Both the position numbers and the translations under genes were made by a program. Shown piece by piece: positions 47,501-59,000 of a stretch of DNA of 64,000 nt; position 1 is the stretch's first letter; each line of letters begins with the position of its first letter. The notes beneath the pieces were generated by a model. The model worked only from the letters and a program-made list of their open reading frames with translations, was not told the DNA's origin and did not search any database. Source of the stretch: Saccharothrix ecbatanensis (GTDB lineage Bacteria; Actinomycetota; Actinomycetes; Mycobacteriales; Pseudonocardiaceae); assembly GCF_014205015.1 (NCBI RefSeq), contig NZ_JACHMO010000001.1, positions 3,968,001 to 4,032,000 of the forward strand, read 5' to 3'.

Positions 47501-49957
47501 CGGAACGATCTCCTCCCGGCCGTGCCCTTCCAGGTTCACGAGCACCGGACCGCTTGTGCCACGCCACTTCGCCACCGCGGCGGCGAACGCGGTCAGCAGC
47601 ACCTCGTCGACACCGGCGTTGAACGCCGTCGGGATCGCGCCGAGCAGCGGACCGGACACCTCCACGGGCAGCGCCACGGTGTGCCTGCGGCCGATTCCGA
47701 CCACATCCTTGGCGGCGTCCACGGGGCGGGCGCCGAGCAGTGGGTCTTCAACACCCAGCGCGGCCTGCCACAGGTCCAGTTCGGCCACGCGTTCCGGCTG
47801 TGCGGCGAGCGCGGCCAGCCGGTCCGCCCAGTTCCGCAGGGAGGTGCCCACCGGCTCCAGCTTCACCTGCCGGTCGGCGAGCAGCGCCTCGAACGCGGAC
47901 GCCAGGTCGGGCAACAGGATGCGCCACGACACGGCATCGACCGCCAGGTGGTGCGCGACCAGGGTCAGACCGTCGTCGAACCAGACCGCTTGCACCATCA
48001 GGCCGTCGGCGGGCGACAACCGGGCTGTCGCGGCCTCGATCGCGTCCGGGTTCTGGGCGCCCGCGACTCGTCGCACGCAGTCCTCGGCGCGCACCGAGCC
48101 CACCGGCAGCACTTCAAGCGACCACTCCGGGCCCAGCCGCAGGCGCAGCGCGTCGTGGTGGTCGATCAACGCCCGCAGCGCGGCGTGCATCATCGGCTCG
48201 TCGACACCGGCGGGAACCGGCACGGACACCGTCTGGTTGAAGCGGTTTACCGGCCCGCCCTGTGCCCGAAGCCAGTGCATGATCGGGGTCAACGCGACCG
48301 GGCCGACGCCGTCGTCCGTGGGGACGACCGTGTCGTCCAGTGACCGCGCGACAGTCGCGAGTTCGGCGACGGTCCTGTGCTCGAACACGTCGCGCAACGT
48401 GAACTTCAGCCCGGCCCTGCGCGCCCGGCTGGACAACTGGATCGACGTGATGCTGTCGCCGCCGAGCTGGAAGAAGCCGTCGTCGATGCCCACGCTGGAC
48501 ACGCCGAGGACCTCGGCGAACAGGCGGCACAACAACTCTTCGCGTTCGTTTCGCGGAGCCCGGTACTCGGCTTCACCTCGATCCACCGCCGCCTGGGCTC
48601 CGGCCAGGGCGCGCAACGCGGCCGACCGCCAGTCGCCGTCCAGGGAGTCGACCGTCCGGTGTGGATCGTCGGCGAACGCGGTCAGCACGTGGACGACCCG
48701 GCCGAGGATCTCCCGGGCGTCGGCATCGGCGATCAGGTCCGGCCGGTGGTCCAGGCGCAGCAGCAGGTCCCGGCCCTTGAGGGTGCCCTCGAGGTTCAGC
48801 ACGTAGTGGGTCGCGTCCGCGCCCGTCGCCGCCGTGGCGCCGATCCCCTGCGCGGCGGCCTCCAGGTTGTCCGCGTCGACCGGGTAGTTCTCGAACACGG
48901 CCATCGCGTCGAACAGGTCGCCGTGGCCGGCGAGCCGCTGCACGGTGTGCAGCCCGATGTACTGGTACCCCGCCAGTTCGGCCTGCTGGTCTTGCAGCCG
49001 ACGGGCCACCTCGCGCAACGACGAGCCGGAGTCCAGGCGCACCCGGACCGGCAGCGTGTTGATGAACAGACCGACCATGCGTTCCGCGCCGGCCAGCTCC
49101 GGCGGACGGCCGGAGACCGTGCCGCCGAACACGACATCATCCCGGCCGGTCAGGCTCCCCAGCACGAAACCCCACGCGGCCTGCACCACGCTGTTGAGCG
49201 TCAGGCCGAGCGACCGAGCCCGCGCCACCAGCGAGACCGCCAGCTCGGTGGGCACCTGCTCCAGGAGCATGCCCGGCAGCACCGGCGTGCGGGCCGTGCC
49301 GGGCGGGGCGACGAGCGTCGGTCCGGTCAGGCCCCGCAATGCGTCGGCCCACGCCTGTTCCGCCTCGCCCTGGTCCTGTTTGGCCAGCCAGTCCAGGTAC
49401 CGGCGATACGACACGACCGGCTCGAGCGCCGACTCGTCCCCGCCGTTGTTGTACAGCTCGAGCAGCTCACCCAGCACCAACGGCATGGACCAGCCGTCGA
49501 GCAGGATGTGGTGCGCGGTCAGCACAAAGCGGTATTCCCGGGCAGTCAGCTTGATCAGGGTGAACCGCAGCGGTGGCTGGGACAGGTCGAACCGGTTGGT
49601 CCGGTCGTCGGCGATCACCCGGGCCAGTTCGTCCGCCCGGCCTGTCTCCGGGACCCCGGTCAGGTCGACCTCGTGCCACTGCGGCTCGACCTCGCGCATG
49701 ATGACCTGCACCGGCTCGCCGGACTTGCGATCCCGAAAGCCCGCCCGCAGGTTGTCGTGCCTGCGCAGCACGGTCCGGACCGCGCGCCGCAAGGCCACCG
49801 CGTCCACCTCGCGGCGCAGGTCCAGGGTCATCTGGATGACGTAGACGTCCGTGCCCCGCTCCTCGTACCGGGCGTGGAACAGCATTCCCTGCTGGAGCGG
49901 GGACAGAGGCCACACGTCCACCAAGCCGGGCTTGATCATCTCGCCTTTCCCTTTCAT
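35546..49957 (-). CDS. NRPS, terminal subunit: C-T-E | C-A-T-E | C-A-T | C-A-T-TE
   Basis: About 4803-aa, four-module NRPS. Module a (1-~1000): C (HHILLDG), T (~498), E, with no A domain; the E motif is HHLAVDA instead of HHxxxDG. Module b (~1003-2495): C-A-T-E, A code D-A-S-M-M-C-A-V-C, unassigned. Module c (~2496-3500): C-A-T, code D-P-A-Q-A-G-T-V-A. Module d (~3503-4500): LCL-type C (HHIAGDH, unusual), A code D-I-V-Q-L-G-A-V-Y, NAYAPTE in place of NxYGPTE, then T (~4484). A C-terminal type I thioesterase (GWSMGG) from ~4540 releases or cyclises the chain. Carrier motifs agree with layout: GGDS before E, GGHS before the LCL C. The start at 49957 overlaps the upstream NRPS stop (TGATG); an internal ATG at 49939 has a better ribosome site (GGGAAAGG). 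Longer upstream starts are rejected. Confidence 0.95.
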   Translation of the reverse strand: MKGKGEMIKPGLVDVWPLSPLQQGMLFHARYEERGTDVYVIQMTLDLRREVDAVALRRAVRTVLRRHDNLRAGFRDRKSGEPVQVIMREVEPQWHEVDLTGVPETGRADELARVIADDRTNRFDLSQPPLRFTLIKLTAREYRFVLTAHHILLDGWSMPLVLGELLELYNNGGDESALEPVVSYRRYLDWLAKQDQGEAEQAWADALRGLTGPTLVAPPGTARTPVLPGMLLEQVPTELAVSLVARARSLGLTLNSVVQAAWGFVLGSLTGRDDVVFGGTVSGRPPELAGAERMVGLFINTLPVRVRLDSGSSLREVARRLQDQQAELAGYQYIGLHTVQRLAGHGDLFDAMAVFENYPVDADNLEAAAQGIGATAATGADATHYVLNLEGTLKGRDLLLRLDHRPDLIADADAREILGRVVHVLTAFADDPHRTVDSLDGDWRSAALRALAGAQAAVDRGEAEYRAPRNEREELLCRLFAEVLGVSSVGIDDGFFQLGGDSITSIQLSSRARRAGLKFTLRDVFEHRTVAELATVARSLDDTVVPTDDGVGPVALTPIMHWLRAQGGPVNRFNQTVSVPVPAGVDEPMMHAALRALIDHHDALRLRLGPEWSLEVLPVGSVRAEDCVRRVAGAQNPDAIEAATARLSPADGLMVQAVWFDDGLTLVAHHLAVDAVSWRILLPDLASAFEALLADRQVKLEPVGTSLRNWADRLAALAAQPERVAELDLWQAALGVEDPLLGARPVDAAKDVVGIGRRHTVALPVEVSGPLLGAIPTAFNAGVDEVLLTAFAAAVAKWRGTSGPVLVNLEGHGREEIVPGADVSRTVGWFTSAYPVAIDSGGSLKTVKEQLRAIPDKGMGFGLLRWLNPDTAGALARFADPQIAFNYLGRYGEAEEEPDSGIHDMAGAADADMPLGHALELNVMAQRFPDGRRLVATWTWSGELLDDAQVLALNTLWAEELRSLGERTGEGGLTPSDLPLVSITQQQIDRLEAARPDITDVLPLAPLQQGLHFHAHYDERASDVYTIQAALELSGAVDSAVLRGAVETVLRRHDNLRAYFVTGDEGQAWQVIPGAVEMPWTEVDLTGWADADRSAELGRLLAEDRATRFDLARPPMVRCMVIRLAEDRHRFVITVHHILVDGWSMPLLIGELFELYNERGDDTTLPAVTPYRDYLAWMAKQDVRASEQVWREVLAGLGDPTLVVPADPARDQAPPKRWNLDLPRELSTGVAAAARRSGLTVNTLVQGAWALMLSHLTGRDDVVFGATVSGRPPELPGVEKMLGLFINTLPVRVRIDPAAPLADLFAGLQRQQSGLLAHQYLSLTDVARLAGAGELFDTIVVFENYPVDMETLETSSRQLGVLDAAVEDAAHYPLGLAATQRGDDLAMYLSYRPDLLDDAAIETMAARFLRVLETFATHPDLPACRVDLLSDAEHSQLSEWNDSAHDVPALTFPQLFEVQAAATPDAPVLVSGDTVVTYADLDDRANHLAGVLAGRGIGVEDYVAIALPRSVDFHVALLAVLKAGAAYVPLDPNYPAERLAYILDDARPAALITQGDIDLPATRADVILLDKPFDAKPLPGAVAVPLESAAYVIYTSGSTGRPKGVVVSHTGVAGLGIGESTIFQVGPGSRMLQFASPAFDAAFSEMSATILVGGALVLASPDRLLPGPELSRLLKEQNVTHAMLPPVALSVLSADALPDGMALMPCGEACSPELVARFAPGRLMVNAYGPTETTVCASISDPLTEGVPPIGRPLWNARAHVLDKALRPVAVGVVGELYVGGPALARGYLNRPGLTAERFVADPFGPAGGRLYRTGDLARWRSDGQLDYVGRADNQVKIRGFRVEPGEIESVLAAHPDVDRVAVVPREDQPGRRRLVAYVVAAAGRDVDSRVLRAHVATALPEHMVPAAVVPMDTFPMTVNGKLDTKALPAPEFAGGTGSREPRDEQEELLCRLFAEVLGVPKAGVDDNFFELGGDSIVSMQLVARARAAGLVFSPRDVFMHKTPEALAAVARASAAVETPVPDTSDGVGDVPLTPIMHWLRESGGRIEHFNQTVTADVPADADEKTVHAAVQALLDHHDALRTTLTRLGDDFGWSLEIAPTGAVRAADVVHRVTSGLDAADVDAAQRRLNPDDGVMLQCVWFDAGPGRTGHLTIVAHHLVVDGVSWRILLPDLEEAVNALLAGRPVRLAPVGTSLRAWARQLAEEASSPARMRELATWREILGTREPMITERPLDPAKDTFGSASHLRLVLPAAVTEPLLGKVPAAFHAGINDVLLAALALAVNGWRESTEPAVLIGLEGHGREEIFPGTDLSRTVGWFTSSYPVRLDPGADGVEAAVNRVKEQLRAIPDHGIGYGMLRYLNPQTSPALARYAGPQIGFNYLGRMGTATDENEDEQGPAGVPADAGMALPHAVNVNAMTVNYPDGPRLVADWSWPGELLTEVRARELADAWFGALEALVSADGGGFAPSDLPLVSLSQNEIDDLERERPGMADVLPLSPLQEGLLFHALYDNRGADMYNVQTVIDLHGSLDVGVLRDAAEALLRRHDNLRAAFHSDGTGQAVQVIPRAVEVPWHEADLSELDPARRATELDRLLAADLAGRFDPRQSPLVRFTLVKLGAGEHRLLFTNHHIVLDGWSGPIVLGELFELYGSRGDDSALPPVPPYRDYLAWIAGRDRHAAERAWRDALEGPVEPTLVAAPAAGGPVVRSESTRLRLTEDKAIAFTAQARRHGLTKNLVVQGLWGLLLCGLTGRADVVFGETVNGRPAEMPGAGRMVGLFINTLPVRVRTEPGDTVLDVLNRLQRRQAELLDHQYLGLAEIQRLAGTGELFDTATVFENQPLDADGLHEAAHGLGVSDVRIQDGTHYPLALATSSDAGSTVLTLHHRPGLFDVESLAAKLMRLVDAFIADPLCPVAGIDPLTDDERRKVLVTWNDTAHDVGAATLLDLFETQVRRSAGSVAVHDATSGEEWTYGQLGARANQYAHFLAGQGVRPDEVVAVRMARSPEWLAAVLGVLKAGAAYLPVDPGHPAERVELMLTDARVATVITERLDVTGRSTDDPATVLSPGQAAYVIYTSGSTGRPKGVVVTHAGLAGMAGAHAERLAVTEGSRVLQLVSPSFDPSVADIAMTLSAGGTLVLPGSGVPVGAELAEIIERTGVTHVQLTPGMLGTLPPSPSLRSIAVGAEPCPPDVVSQWSADRLMVNTYGPTETTVAATMSLPLSGAVRPPIGSPLWNVQVYVLDGWLRPVAPGVRAELYIAGDGLARGYLNASGTTAERFVANPFGPPGARMYRTGDLVSWTADGQLEFAGRADDQVKVRGFRVEPGEIESVLAAHDAVGRAAVVAQDDGSGGHRLVGYLAVRSDLDIGALRDWLRDRLPEHMVPSVFVALDSLPLDRNGKVDRRALPKPELGAAGDGRPPRTPAERALCELFAEVLAVGSVSIDDDFFALGGHSLTATRLVNRIRAELGSELPVRAVFDAPTVASLAEALAGAAAARPPLAPAERPEVLPLSYAQRRLWFINNMDGTDGQYNIPLAVRLIGELDATAMNLALGDVVARHESLRTTFPHTDGVPRQHVTDAGIDMVVREADPDRLAESLVAEAGRGFDLSTEIPLRAFLFALGPRDHVLLLVLHHIAGDHASMGPLARDIGVAYAARVRGAVPEFAPLPVQYADYALWQRQVLGSEDDRDSAISRQLGHWRSALAGLPEELALPTDRPRPAVAGTRGDVVAVPIPAEVGPGLTKLAKVTGTSAFMVVRTAVAALLTRLGAGTDIPLGTTVAGRTDEALDDLIGFFVNTIVLRTDTSGDPSFRELLARVRATDLAAHANQDVPFDRLVEELNPVRSLARNPLFQIMVSYQANAQEDLSLPGLTLAPQPMPEDTAQFDLSFDFTDGEHGAVLGSIGFNLDLFDRDTVRTMADRLVRLLTAMAADPDQRIGSAELLATDEREQLLTGWNDTSVAVPALTVAELIRAQTERTPTATALIAGGTELTYRELDTKANQLAHELISRGARPERFVAVAVSRSAGLVVTLLAVLKTGAGYLPLDPDYPAERIGYMLDDADPVLLVTDRSMACDVPTLRLDQLSLTGPGTDPAVRVAGAHPAHVIYTSGSTGRPKGVVVPHAGLSSMLLSMASRFPMDQDDRLLAVTTIAFDIAAVDLYLPLISGAGVVVADKDTVLDPQALTDLMGRTGVTFMQATPSLWQVMLDHDAERLRGLRMLVGGEALPVGQAAAMREVAREVTNAYAPTETTVYSTAAALDDRPGAPTIGRPIWNTAVRILDANLRLVPATVPGELYIAGGGVTRGYLNRPALTAERFVADPYGAPGARMYRTGDLARWARDGKLDYLGRVDHQVKVRGFRIELGEIETALAAHPAVAKAAVLVHEVRPGDKRLVGYVVPSGGAVDSAALRGHVGATLPDYMVPAVFVTLDRFPLTPNGKLDRKALPAPEFDVDSGGRGPRTPREELLCRLFAEVLGVSKVGLDDGFFELGGDSILGIQLTSRIRSVFGTGVSNRSLFLAPTPIGLLGLLGDGDSDGDKPGGLDVLLPLRTAGDRPPLFCLHAVGSLGWMYAGLLRHVPADRPVYAIQPRGLAHEEELPRSLREMADDYIAHIRTVQPDGPYHLLGWSMGGLLAHEIATRLRGRGERVALLVNIDQPPMTAEMIEGQKTATDQQNILTALLDFVGLELDMFGPGPLEHAKVMAALRAEGSPLATFDEELIMRIGQVSDNNWKLAVGHMPDVFDGDLLLIVATPDLDQAGQEVRTRVDQLRPFVAGQIITESVHCEHRRLLQAGPVADVGRILTERLAEL
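46960..49957 (-). other. A-less NRPS module (C-T-E), first module of the terminal subunit
   Basis: The C domain ends around [15 protein letters not shown] and is joined by a linker of about 40 residues (rich in Ala and Arg) straight to the carrier domain [13 protein letters not shown]...LGGDS. None of the ten A-domain motifs occurs. The carrier must be loaded by an A domain from elsewhere. Confidence 0.93.
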
Positions 49958-52900
49958 CAAGCCAAGTCGCTCTCGAACTCGTCGATCTCGTCCTGGGACA
50001 GCGTCAGCAGCGACAGGTCCGATGGGGTGACGCCGCCCGGACCCGCTTCGGTCACGATCGTCTCGAGGCGGCGGAACCACAGCTCCGCCACCGAGCGGAC
50101 GTCCTCTTCGTCGAACAAGGTGCCGGGCCACGACCACACGGTCATCAGCTGCGGGCTGCCCGCGCGGTCCTGGGCGAGCGCGTTCACGCTGAGCGCGTAC
50201 GTCATCGGCTTGCCCGGATCACTGCCGCCGCCCACGGTTTCCTTGGCCTCGGGTGGTGTGGCCCAGTCCTCGGTCCGCGCGACCTCCTCGGTGGCGTCGA
50301 ACCGGCCGAGGTAGTTGAAGCCGACCTGCGGCTGGGCGAAGCTCTGGAGCACCGGAGCGGTCTCCGGGTTGAGGTACCGCAGCAGCCCGTACCCGATGCC
50401 CTTGTCCGGGATGGCCCTCAACTGCTCTTTCACGCTCTTCAGCGCGACGCCGACGTCGCCGGTGCCCGGGTCGACCGCCACCGGGTAGGCACTGCTGAAC
50501 CAGCCGACCGTCCGGGCGACGTCGACACCCTCGACGACGTCCTGCCTGCCGTGTCCTTCGAGGCCGACGAGCAACGCCGTGCCGTCGCCGCGGCCACGGG
50601 CACGCCGCCAGTCGCCGATCGCCATGGCCAGCGCGGTCAGCAGCACGTCGTCCACGCCGGTGTTGAACGCCGCGGGCACCCGGCCGAGCAGCGGCTCGGT
50701 CACCTCCGCGGGCAACACCAGGCGGATCTGCCTGGCCGAGCCGACGACGTCCCGGGTGGGGTCGACCCGTCGGTCCGCCAGCACCGGATCGGGCGTGCCG
50801 AGCACGCTCCGCCACATGTCGAACTCCGCCACCCGGTCCTGTTTCGCGGCCAGCAGCGAAAGCTGCCGCGACCACCGGCGGAACGACGTCCCCACCGGTT
50901 CGAGCGCCACCTCGTCGCCCGCCGACACGGCCGCCCAGGCGCTGCGCAGGTCCTCCCCCAGCACCCGCAACGACATGCCGTCGACCACCAGGTGGTGCAG
51001 GACCAGCATCAACCGGCCGCGGCGGCGCGTTCCGCCGTCGAACCACACCGCGCGCACCATGCGGCCGTTCTCCGGGGACAGTTCGGCCTGCGCGATCCGC
51101 TGCTGCTCGACGACGACCGTCATCAGGTCGTCAGCGGACACATCGGAGATGTCGACCTTGGTGATCAGGCGGGCGGCGTCGATCGAGCCCTTCGGCGTGA
51201 TCTCCATGCGCCACACCGACAGGCCGGTGCCGTTGTCCGGGTCGTGCCGAAGCCTGGCCCTCAGCATGTCGTGGTGGTCCACGACCGCCTGTAGCGTGCG
51301 CGCCAGCGTGACCTCGTCGATGCCTGCCGGGACCTGCAACAGGTTGGCCAGGTTGTCCCGGGTGGCGGCGCCGTCCCGTTCGATCAGGTCGAGCATGATC
51401 GGGGTGAGCGGGAACTCGCCGACGGCGTCCTCCGGCCGCTCCTGGATGTTCGTGTCCTGCTCGTCGGCCGCCGTCCGGGCCAGCTCCCGCACGGTCCGGC
51501 TGACGAACACGTCCCGCAACGTGAAGACCAGGCCGACCTTGCGGGCCCGGCTGGAGAGCTGGATCGACACGATGCTGTCCCCGCCGAGCTCGAAGAAGTC
51601 GTCGTCCAGCCCGACCTCGTCCACGCCGAGCACCTCGGCGAACAGCCCGGTGAGGATCTCTTCACGGGCCTTGAGGTCCCCCGCCGGACCGCTCGGCTCC
51701 GGCTGCTGACGGGCGGCGCCGACCCGCTGTTCGAGCTCCGGGCGCAGGGTGGTCCACAGCGCCGCCAGCTCGTCGTCGGCCACCTGCCCCACCGGCCGCT
51801 CGGGCTCCGCGACGATGGCGGCCAGGATCCGCCGCAGCCCGGCGGCCACCCGCTCGATCTCGGACCCGGTGAACATGCCCGGCTGGTAGCCGATCCGGTA
51901 TCCCATCCCGGCCCCGGCCTGCCAGGCGTCCAAGGTCAGCGTGTAGTGCGTGGCGTCGCTCGTGTGCAGGTCGACCGCGCGGACACCCTCGTCCTCGGCC
52001 TTCGGCTCGTCGAACGTGTCAGAGGCCACCGGGAAGTTCTGGAACGCCAGCAACGTGTCGAACAGCTCGCCGAGCCCCGTCAACCGCTGGAGGTCGACCA
52101 GCCGCAGGTGCTGGTGGGCCATCAACGCCGCCTGCCGCTCACCGAGACCACGGATGGTCTCCGCGACCGAGCCGGCCGCGTCGAACGCGACGCGCACCGG
52201 GATGGTGTTGATGAACAGGCCCACCATCCGCTCGATGTCTTCCACCTCGGGTGGCCTGCCCGACACGCTCGCGCCGAAGACCACGTCCTCGCGCCCGGTC
52301 AGCCTGCTGAGCAGCAGCGCCCACGCCGTCTGCATGACCGTGTTCACCGTGACACCGCAGTCGGCCGCGAGTTCGGTGATCCCCGCCGCCAGGTCGGCCG
52401 GCAGGTCGGTGGTCAGTTTTTCCGGCAACCGCGGTTCGCGGTCCGGGTTGACCGGAGCGAGCAGGGTCGGCTCGGTCAGCCCCGCCAGCTCGCCACGCCA
52501 CACCTCCTCGGAGGCTTCCCGGTCCTGCTCGGTGAGCCAGGTCAGGTAACGCCGGTACGGCGGCGGCACGGGCAGCGCCGAGTCGTCACCACCGGACTCG
52601 TACAGCCGCATCAGGTCGTCCACCAACGCTGGCGTGGACCAACCGTCGAGCAGCACGTGGTGCAGGGTCAGCACAAGCCGGTACTCCGCCTCGCCCAGCT
52701 GGAGCACCAAGCACCGCAGCAGCGGCGGCTTCGCCAGGTCGAACCGCTCGGCCCGTGCCTCGGCGAGGACCCGCTCCAGCTCGCCGGGCGGCGCGTCGCG
52801 CAGATCCAGCTCCGACCACGGCACCCGCACGGCGGCCGGGAGGAACTGGACCGGATGGGTCAGGCCGTCGTGGGCGAACCCGGTCCGAAGGTTCTCGTAC

Positions 52901-53085
52901 CGCTGCGTCAGCGCCTGCACCGCGGCGCGCAGCGCGGTCAGGTCCACGTCACCGGCCAGGTCCAAGCCGAGCTGCAACGTGTAGACGTCGACGCCCTTGT
53001 CGTTGTAGAGGGCGTGGAAGACCAGGCCTTCCTGAAGCGGGGCCACCGGCAGCACATCCACCAGGCCGGGGTGGGCGGCGGCGAG
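49957..53085 (-). other. A-less NRPS module (C-T-E), last module of the internal subunit
   Basis: After a complete C domain (HHVLLDG) the sequence [17 protein letters not shown] passes through a ~45-residue linker ([18 protein letters not shown]...) directly into a carrier domain ([11 protein letters not shown]...[11 protein letters not shown]) and an epimerase (HHLVVDG). There is no A domain. Confidence 0.93.
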
Positions 53086-56000
53086 CGCGTCGACCTCCTG
53101 CTGGGACAGCCGGACGAGCGGGAAGTCCGAAGGGGACCATCCGCCGACGCCGTCCTGCTCGGCGTGGGCGATCAGCTCCTCGGTCACCTGCTCCCAGATC
53201 CGGGTCAGGCCCAGCATCTCGTCCTCGGTGAACAGCGCCTCCGGCCACGTCCAGTGCCCCTGCAACCGCAACCCGTCCACGTGGTCCAAGTTGGACAGCT
53301 TGAGGCCGATCGGGTGCGCGATCGGGGTGTCCGGGTGGTCGGCCTGGTGCACCAGCTCGGTGCCGATCACCGCCCAGTCACCGATCTCGGGCTCCTCGCT
53401 GGCCTCCAGCCTGCCGAGGTAGTTGAACAGGACCTGCGGACCGGCGAAGCGGGCCAGCACCGGCACGGTCTGCGGGTTGAGGTGCCGCAGCAGCCCGAAG
53501 CCGATGCCCTTGTCCGGGATGGCGGCGAGCTGTTCCTTGACCAGCTTGACCGCCGAGCCGAGGTCGCCGTCGGCGCCGGTGTCCAGCCGCACCGGGTAGG
53601 CCGCGGTGAACCAGCCGACCGTGTGGGACAGGTCCGCGCCGCCGATGGCCTGCCTGCCGTGCCCCTCGGCTTCGATCAGCACACTGGAACCGCCACCGAG
53701 TCCGCGGCTGTCCCGCCATCGCTGGACCGCGATCGCGAGCGTGGCCAGCAGTACCTCGTTCACGCCGGTGTTGAACAGCGCCGGGATCCGGGCCAGCAGC
53801 GGTTCGGTGGAGGCCACGGGCAGGGTCTGCTCGATCTGCCGCACCGTCCGGGTGAGGTCCCTGGCCGGGTTGAGCGGCTGCGCCGACAGCGGCGGGTCGC
53901 CCGCGCCGAGGATGTCGGTCCACACCGTCAGCTCGTCGATCCGCTCCGGGCGCGACGACTCGGCGACCAGGCCCTCGGCCCACTGCTTGAACGACGTGAC
54001 GACCGGCTGCAAGCTGGGCTCACGCCCGGCGGTCACCGCCTCGTACGCCTCGCGCAGGTCCGGGACCAGGATCCGGGTGGACACGCCGTCCACGGCCAGG
54101 TGGTGCATCACCAGCAGCAGCCGGTGTGCGGCGGCTCCGCCGTCGAAGTAGACAGCCTGGAGGACCGCGCCGTTCTCCGGCGACAGCCGCTCCTGCGCGG
54201 CCTTCTCGTGCTCGTGCAGCACCGTGATCAGCGCTTCTCCGGTGAGCCCGCGCACGTCCACAGTGGTCAGCAGGTCGGCTGCGCGGACGTCGGCCCTGGG
54301 CAGCGACTCAAGGCTCCACACGTGGTTGCCGATCCGCCGAGTCAGCTTGAGCCGCAACGTGTCGTGGTGGTCGAGCAGGATCTGCAGTGCCGCGGTCAGC
54401 CGCTGCTCGTCGCAGCCCGCGGGCAGCCGCAGCAACGTCTCCTGGCTGAAGTGGTCGATCGGACCGCCCCGCTCGCGCATCCAGTGCATGACCGGGGTGA
54501 GCGGGATCTCGCCGATGCCCGCGTCCGACACGGCAGGGGCGGCGGACCCCGCACCCGCCCAGGTCGCCGCCGCGGCGAGCGCCGCGACGGTCCGGTGCCG
54601 AAGCACGTCCTCGGCGGTGAACGCCAAGCCCGCCTTCCTCGCCCGGCTGACCAGCTGGATGGAGATGATGCTGTCGCCACCGAGCTCGAAGAAGCCGTCG
54701 TCGATGTTCACCGACGCGACACCCAGCAGCTCGCCGACCAACTGCGCGAGCAGCTTCTCCTTCTCGTCCCGGGGCGCCCGCCCACCGCGGGCGGCCTCGG
54801 CCACCGGGGCGGGCAGGGCCGCGCGGTCGACCTTCCCGTTGGCGTTCAACGGAAGTTCCCCGAGCACGGTGAACGTCGCCGGGACCAGGTAGTCCGGCAG
54901 GCGTTTCACCAGGTACTCGCGCAGCCCCGACGGCTTCGGCGGTCGCACGGCGCCGCTGACCACGTAGGCGGCGAGCTGCCGGTGCCCGTTCTGGTCCTCG
55001 TGGGTGCCCACCGCGACCTGGTCGACCTTGGGGTGCCCGGCCAGCACGGCCTCGATCTCCCCGAGTTCGATCCGGAAGCCGCGGACCTTGACCTGCTCGT
55101 CCGCCCGGCCGACGAACTCCAGTGCGCCCGTGGCGTTCCACCGCACCACGTCGCCGGTGCGGTACAGCCGCGATCCGGGCGGCCCGAACGGATTCGCCAC
55201 GAATCGTTCCGCGGTCAGCGCCGCCCGGTCGAGGTAGCCACGCGCGAGGCCCACACCGGCGACGTACAACTCGCCCTCGACGCCCGCGGCGACGGGACGC
55301 AAAGCCGCGTCGAGCACGTACACCCGGGTGTTCCAGGCGGGACGGCCGATCGGCGGGTGGACCTCGCCGGACAGCGGCTCGCTCATGGTCGCGCAGACGG
55401 TCGTCTCGCTCGGGCCGTACACGTTGATCATCCGCCGTCCGGCCGACCACTGGGCGACCTTCTCCGGCAGGCACGGCTCGCCACCGGCGACCAGCGTGCG
55501 CAGCGTCGGCAGCGGCTTGGCGGGCAACGTGGCCACGACGCCGGCGGTGAGCTGGACGTGGGTCACCTCGTTGCGTTCGATGATGGCGGCCAGTTCCTCT
55601 CCGACCGGCTGATGGTGGCCGCTGGGCAGCACCAGGGTCGCGCCGGTGAGCAGGGTCATCGCCAGGTCGGCGATGGACGGGTCGAAGCTCGGCGAGACCG
55701 CCTGAAGCACGCGGCTTTCCTCGTTCACGACCAGGTTCTCCGCGTGCGCACCGGCCATGCTCGCGATGCCGGCGTGCGTCACCACGACACCCTTGGGCCG
55801 GCCGGTCGAGCCGGACGTGTAGATGACGTATGCCGGGTGTGCGGGCGACAGCGGCTGGGCCCGTCGCGCGTCCAGGGGGTCGGTGACCGGCGCGGCCGCG
55901 GCTTCGGCGCGAACCTCGTCGGAGTCGATGACGAACGGCTCCGGGACACCCGCTTGCCGCACCTGGTCCGCCGCCGCGGCGGTGGTCAGCACCAAGGCGG

Positions 56001-59000
56001 GACGGCTGTCCGCGATCAGCAAGGCGATCCGCTCGGCCGGATGACCGGGATCCACCGGCAGGTAGGTCGCGCCCGCCTTGAGCACGCCGAGCGTCACGGC
56101 CAGCCAGTCGACCGAGCGGGCCACCGCGACGGCGACCAGTCGCTCGGGCCGCGCACCCCGCGCGATCAGCACGTGTGCCCATTGGTTCGCACGCTCGTTG
56201 AGCTGCTCGTAGGTCAAGCTCGCGGCGGGCAGACCGTCCGGAACGACCGCGGTACGCCCGGGGACCCGCCGCACCTGTTCCTCGAACAGCGCCGGGAAGG
56301 TGGAGGGCGCCACGGGCCGGGCCGTGTCGTTCCATTCCTGTGGTATCGCGCCGCTCCGGCCGTCGATCCGGCTGATCGGCGCGCTCGGGTCGGCGGTCAC
56401 GGAATCCAGCACGGAAACGAGCCTCCTCGTGATCATCTCTACGGTGCCGCGGTCGAACAGGTCTGTGCGGTAGCTGACGCGGCCGGTCAGCCCGGCCGGA
56501 TCGCCGTCCGGGCCCCGCTCGTCGGACAGCTCGACGCCGAGGTCGACCTTGGCGACGGGCAGGTCGACCGACGCCGGCCGCACCGTCAGTCCGGGCAGCC
56601 TCAGCTCCGGCGCCGTGTTGTTCTGGAACGCCAGGAAGACCTGGAACAGCGGGCTGAAGCCCCGGAAGGCCCGGAACATGTCGACCAGCCGGTCGAACGG
56701 CACGTCCTGGTTGGCGTACGCGGCCAGATCTGTTTCCCGGACGCGGGCGAGCAACTCGGTGAACGCCGGATCGCCGGACGTGTCGGTCCGCAGCACCAGC
56801 GTGTTGACGAAGAACCCGATCACCTCGTCGAGTGCCTGGTCGCCCCGGCCGGCGACCGCGGTGCCGATCGGGATGTCGGTGCCCGCGCCCAGCCCGGTCA
56901 GCGTGGTGGCCAGCGCCGCCTGCACGACCATGAACAGGCTGACCTGGTTGTCCCGCGCGAGCTGGACGAGCCTGGCGTGCAGGGAGGCGTCGATCTCGAT
57001 GTCGACGGAGTCACCGCGGTCGCCGACTCGCTGCGGCCTCGGTCGGCCGACCGGCAGCGCCGGCTCCTCGGGCAGGCCCGCCAGCGCCGCCTCCCAGAAG
57101 TCGAGCTGCCGGGAGGCCAGGCTGTCCGGGTCGTCCTCGGCGCCCAGCAGCTCACGCAGCCAGAGCGTGTAGTCGGCGTACTGCGCCGTGAGCGGCGTGA
57201 ACTCCGGTGCCCGGCCGGAAACCCTTGCGGTGTAAGCGACGGACAGGTCACGGGCCAGCGGCGCGTTCGACCACCCGTCGGTGGCGATGTGGTGCACGTT
57301 GAGCAGCAGCACGTGCTCGGTCGCGGTTGTGCCCGCAACCTCGAAGAGCGTGGCCCGCAGGGGAAGTTCGGCCGCGAGGTCGAAGCCGCGCGCGCCGGCC
57401 GCGGTGAGCGCCTCGTCCAGTCCGGCCACGTCCACCCGGACCACCTCGACGTCCACTCGGGACGGCCTGTGCACGTGCTGGCGCGGGCGGCCATCGGTGT
57501 CCGGGAAGGTGGTGCGCAGGCTCTCGTGCCGTGCGACGACATCGGCCAGGGCAGCGCGCAGCGCGGTGACGTCGAGTGTTCCCGACATCGCGATCCCGAT
57601 CGGGACGTTGTAGGTGCCGTTCGGCCCGGTCAGCGTGTTCAGGTACCACAGGCGCCGCTGCGCGAAGGACAACGGGATCTCCGCGGGCCGGTCCATCGCC
57701 CGCAGAGCGGGACGCCGTGCCCAGGCTCCACCGGCGGCGATCCGGCGCGCGAACGCCGCCGGGGTCGGGGCGTCGAACACCGCACGGACGTCGACCGACT
57801 GGGCGAACACCGTCCGGACCCGGCTGATCAGCCGGATGGCATTCAGCGAATGCCCGCCCAGGGTGAAGAAGTCGTCGTCGGGACCCACTTCCGACAGGCC
57901 GAGCACCTCGGCGAACAGCACGCACAGGATCTCCTCCTGCGGGGTGAGCGGCCGCGCCACCGAGTCGCCCACCGTCCGGTCCGGTGCGGGCAGCGCGGCC
58001 CGGTCCAGCTTTCCGTTGGTGGTCAGCGGCAAGCTCTCCAGAACGACGAACGCGTCCGGCACCATGTACTCGGGCAACGCGCTCGCGGCGTGCGCGCGGA
58101 TCACGGGCACGTCCACGCGTTGTCCATCGGCGGGCACGAGGTAGGCGACGAGCTGATCGTCACGAACGATCACGGCTTGCGTCGCCACCTGGTGGTGCCC
58201 GGCCAGCACCGCGCCGATCTCCCCGAGCTCGATCCGGTACCCGCGCAGCTTCACCTGGTCGTCGGCGCGGCCCGCGAACACCAGGTCGCCGTCGGCGGTC
58301 CAGCGGGCCAGGTCGCCGGTCCGGTACATCCGCTCGCCCGGGGGCCCGAACGGGTCGGCGACGAACCGCTCGGCCGTCAGCGCGTGCCTGCCGAAATAGC
58401 CACGGGCCAGGCACGGGCCCGCGATGTACAGCTCACCGGTCACGTCGAGAGCCACCGGACACAGGGCGGCGTCGAGCACGTAGGCCCGGACATTCCCTTG
58501 TGGACGGCCGATCGGCACCGGACCGGACGGCACCGGGGCGCCTGGTTCGATCCGGTACTCGGTGCAGTTGACCGTCGCCTCGGTCGGACCGTAGACGTTC
58601 CACACCGTGGCGTCCGGGTGCTTGTCCCGCCAAGGCGTGAGCGCCTCGCCGAGCAACGCCTCACCACCCAGCAGCAGTTCCGTGACCGGCGAGAACTCGT
58701 TCGGCAGCGCGTCCAGCAACGGCAGGTGGCTGGGCGTGGCCTTCATGAAGGCGCACGGCGTGCCGTTCAGTCGCGCGGAGACCCCTACGTTCTCCGCGAG
58801 TTCGGCGAGCAGCACCGTGCCGCCGACCACGAGCGGGGTGAACAGCGCCGTGACGGTGAGGTCGAACGACACCGGGGAGTGCACGAGCGCGGTCCCGGTG
58901 GCGCCGGGATACGCCCGGCTTGTCCAGGTGAGGTAGTCGACCACCGAACGGTGCGTGACCACCACGCCCTTGGGTCGCCCGGTCGACCCGGACGTGTAGA

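Noticed and set aside
43484..48343. 1619-codon open frame on the plus strand
   Set aside because: Antisense to the terminal NRPS; low-complexity composition and no motifs.
46960..53085. Missing A domains as an assembly error
   Set aside because: Both frames read cleanly through short linkers into intact carrier domains, the two linkers differ in sequence, and the genes overlap properly at TGATG. A repeat collapse would be expected to fuse similar A sequences instead. Not fully excluded without reads.
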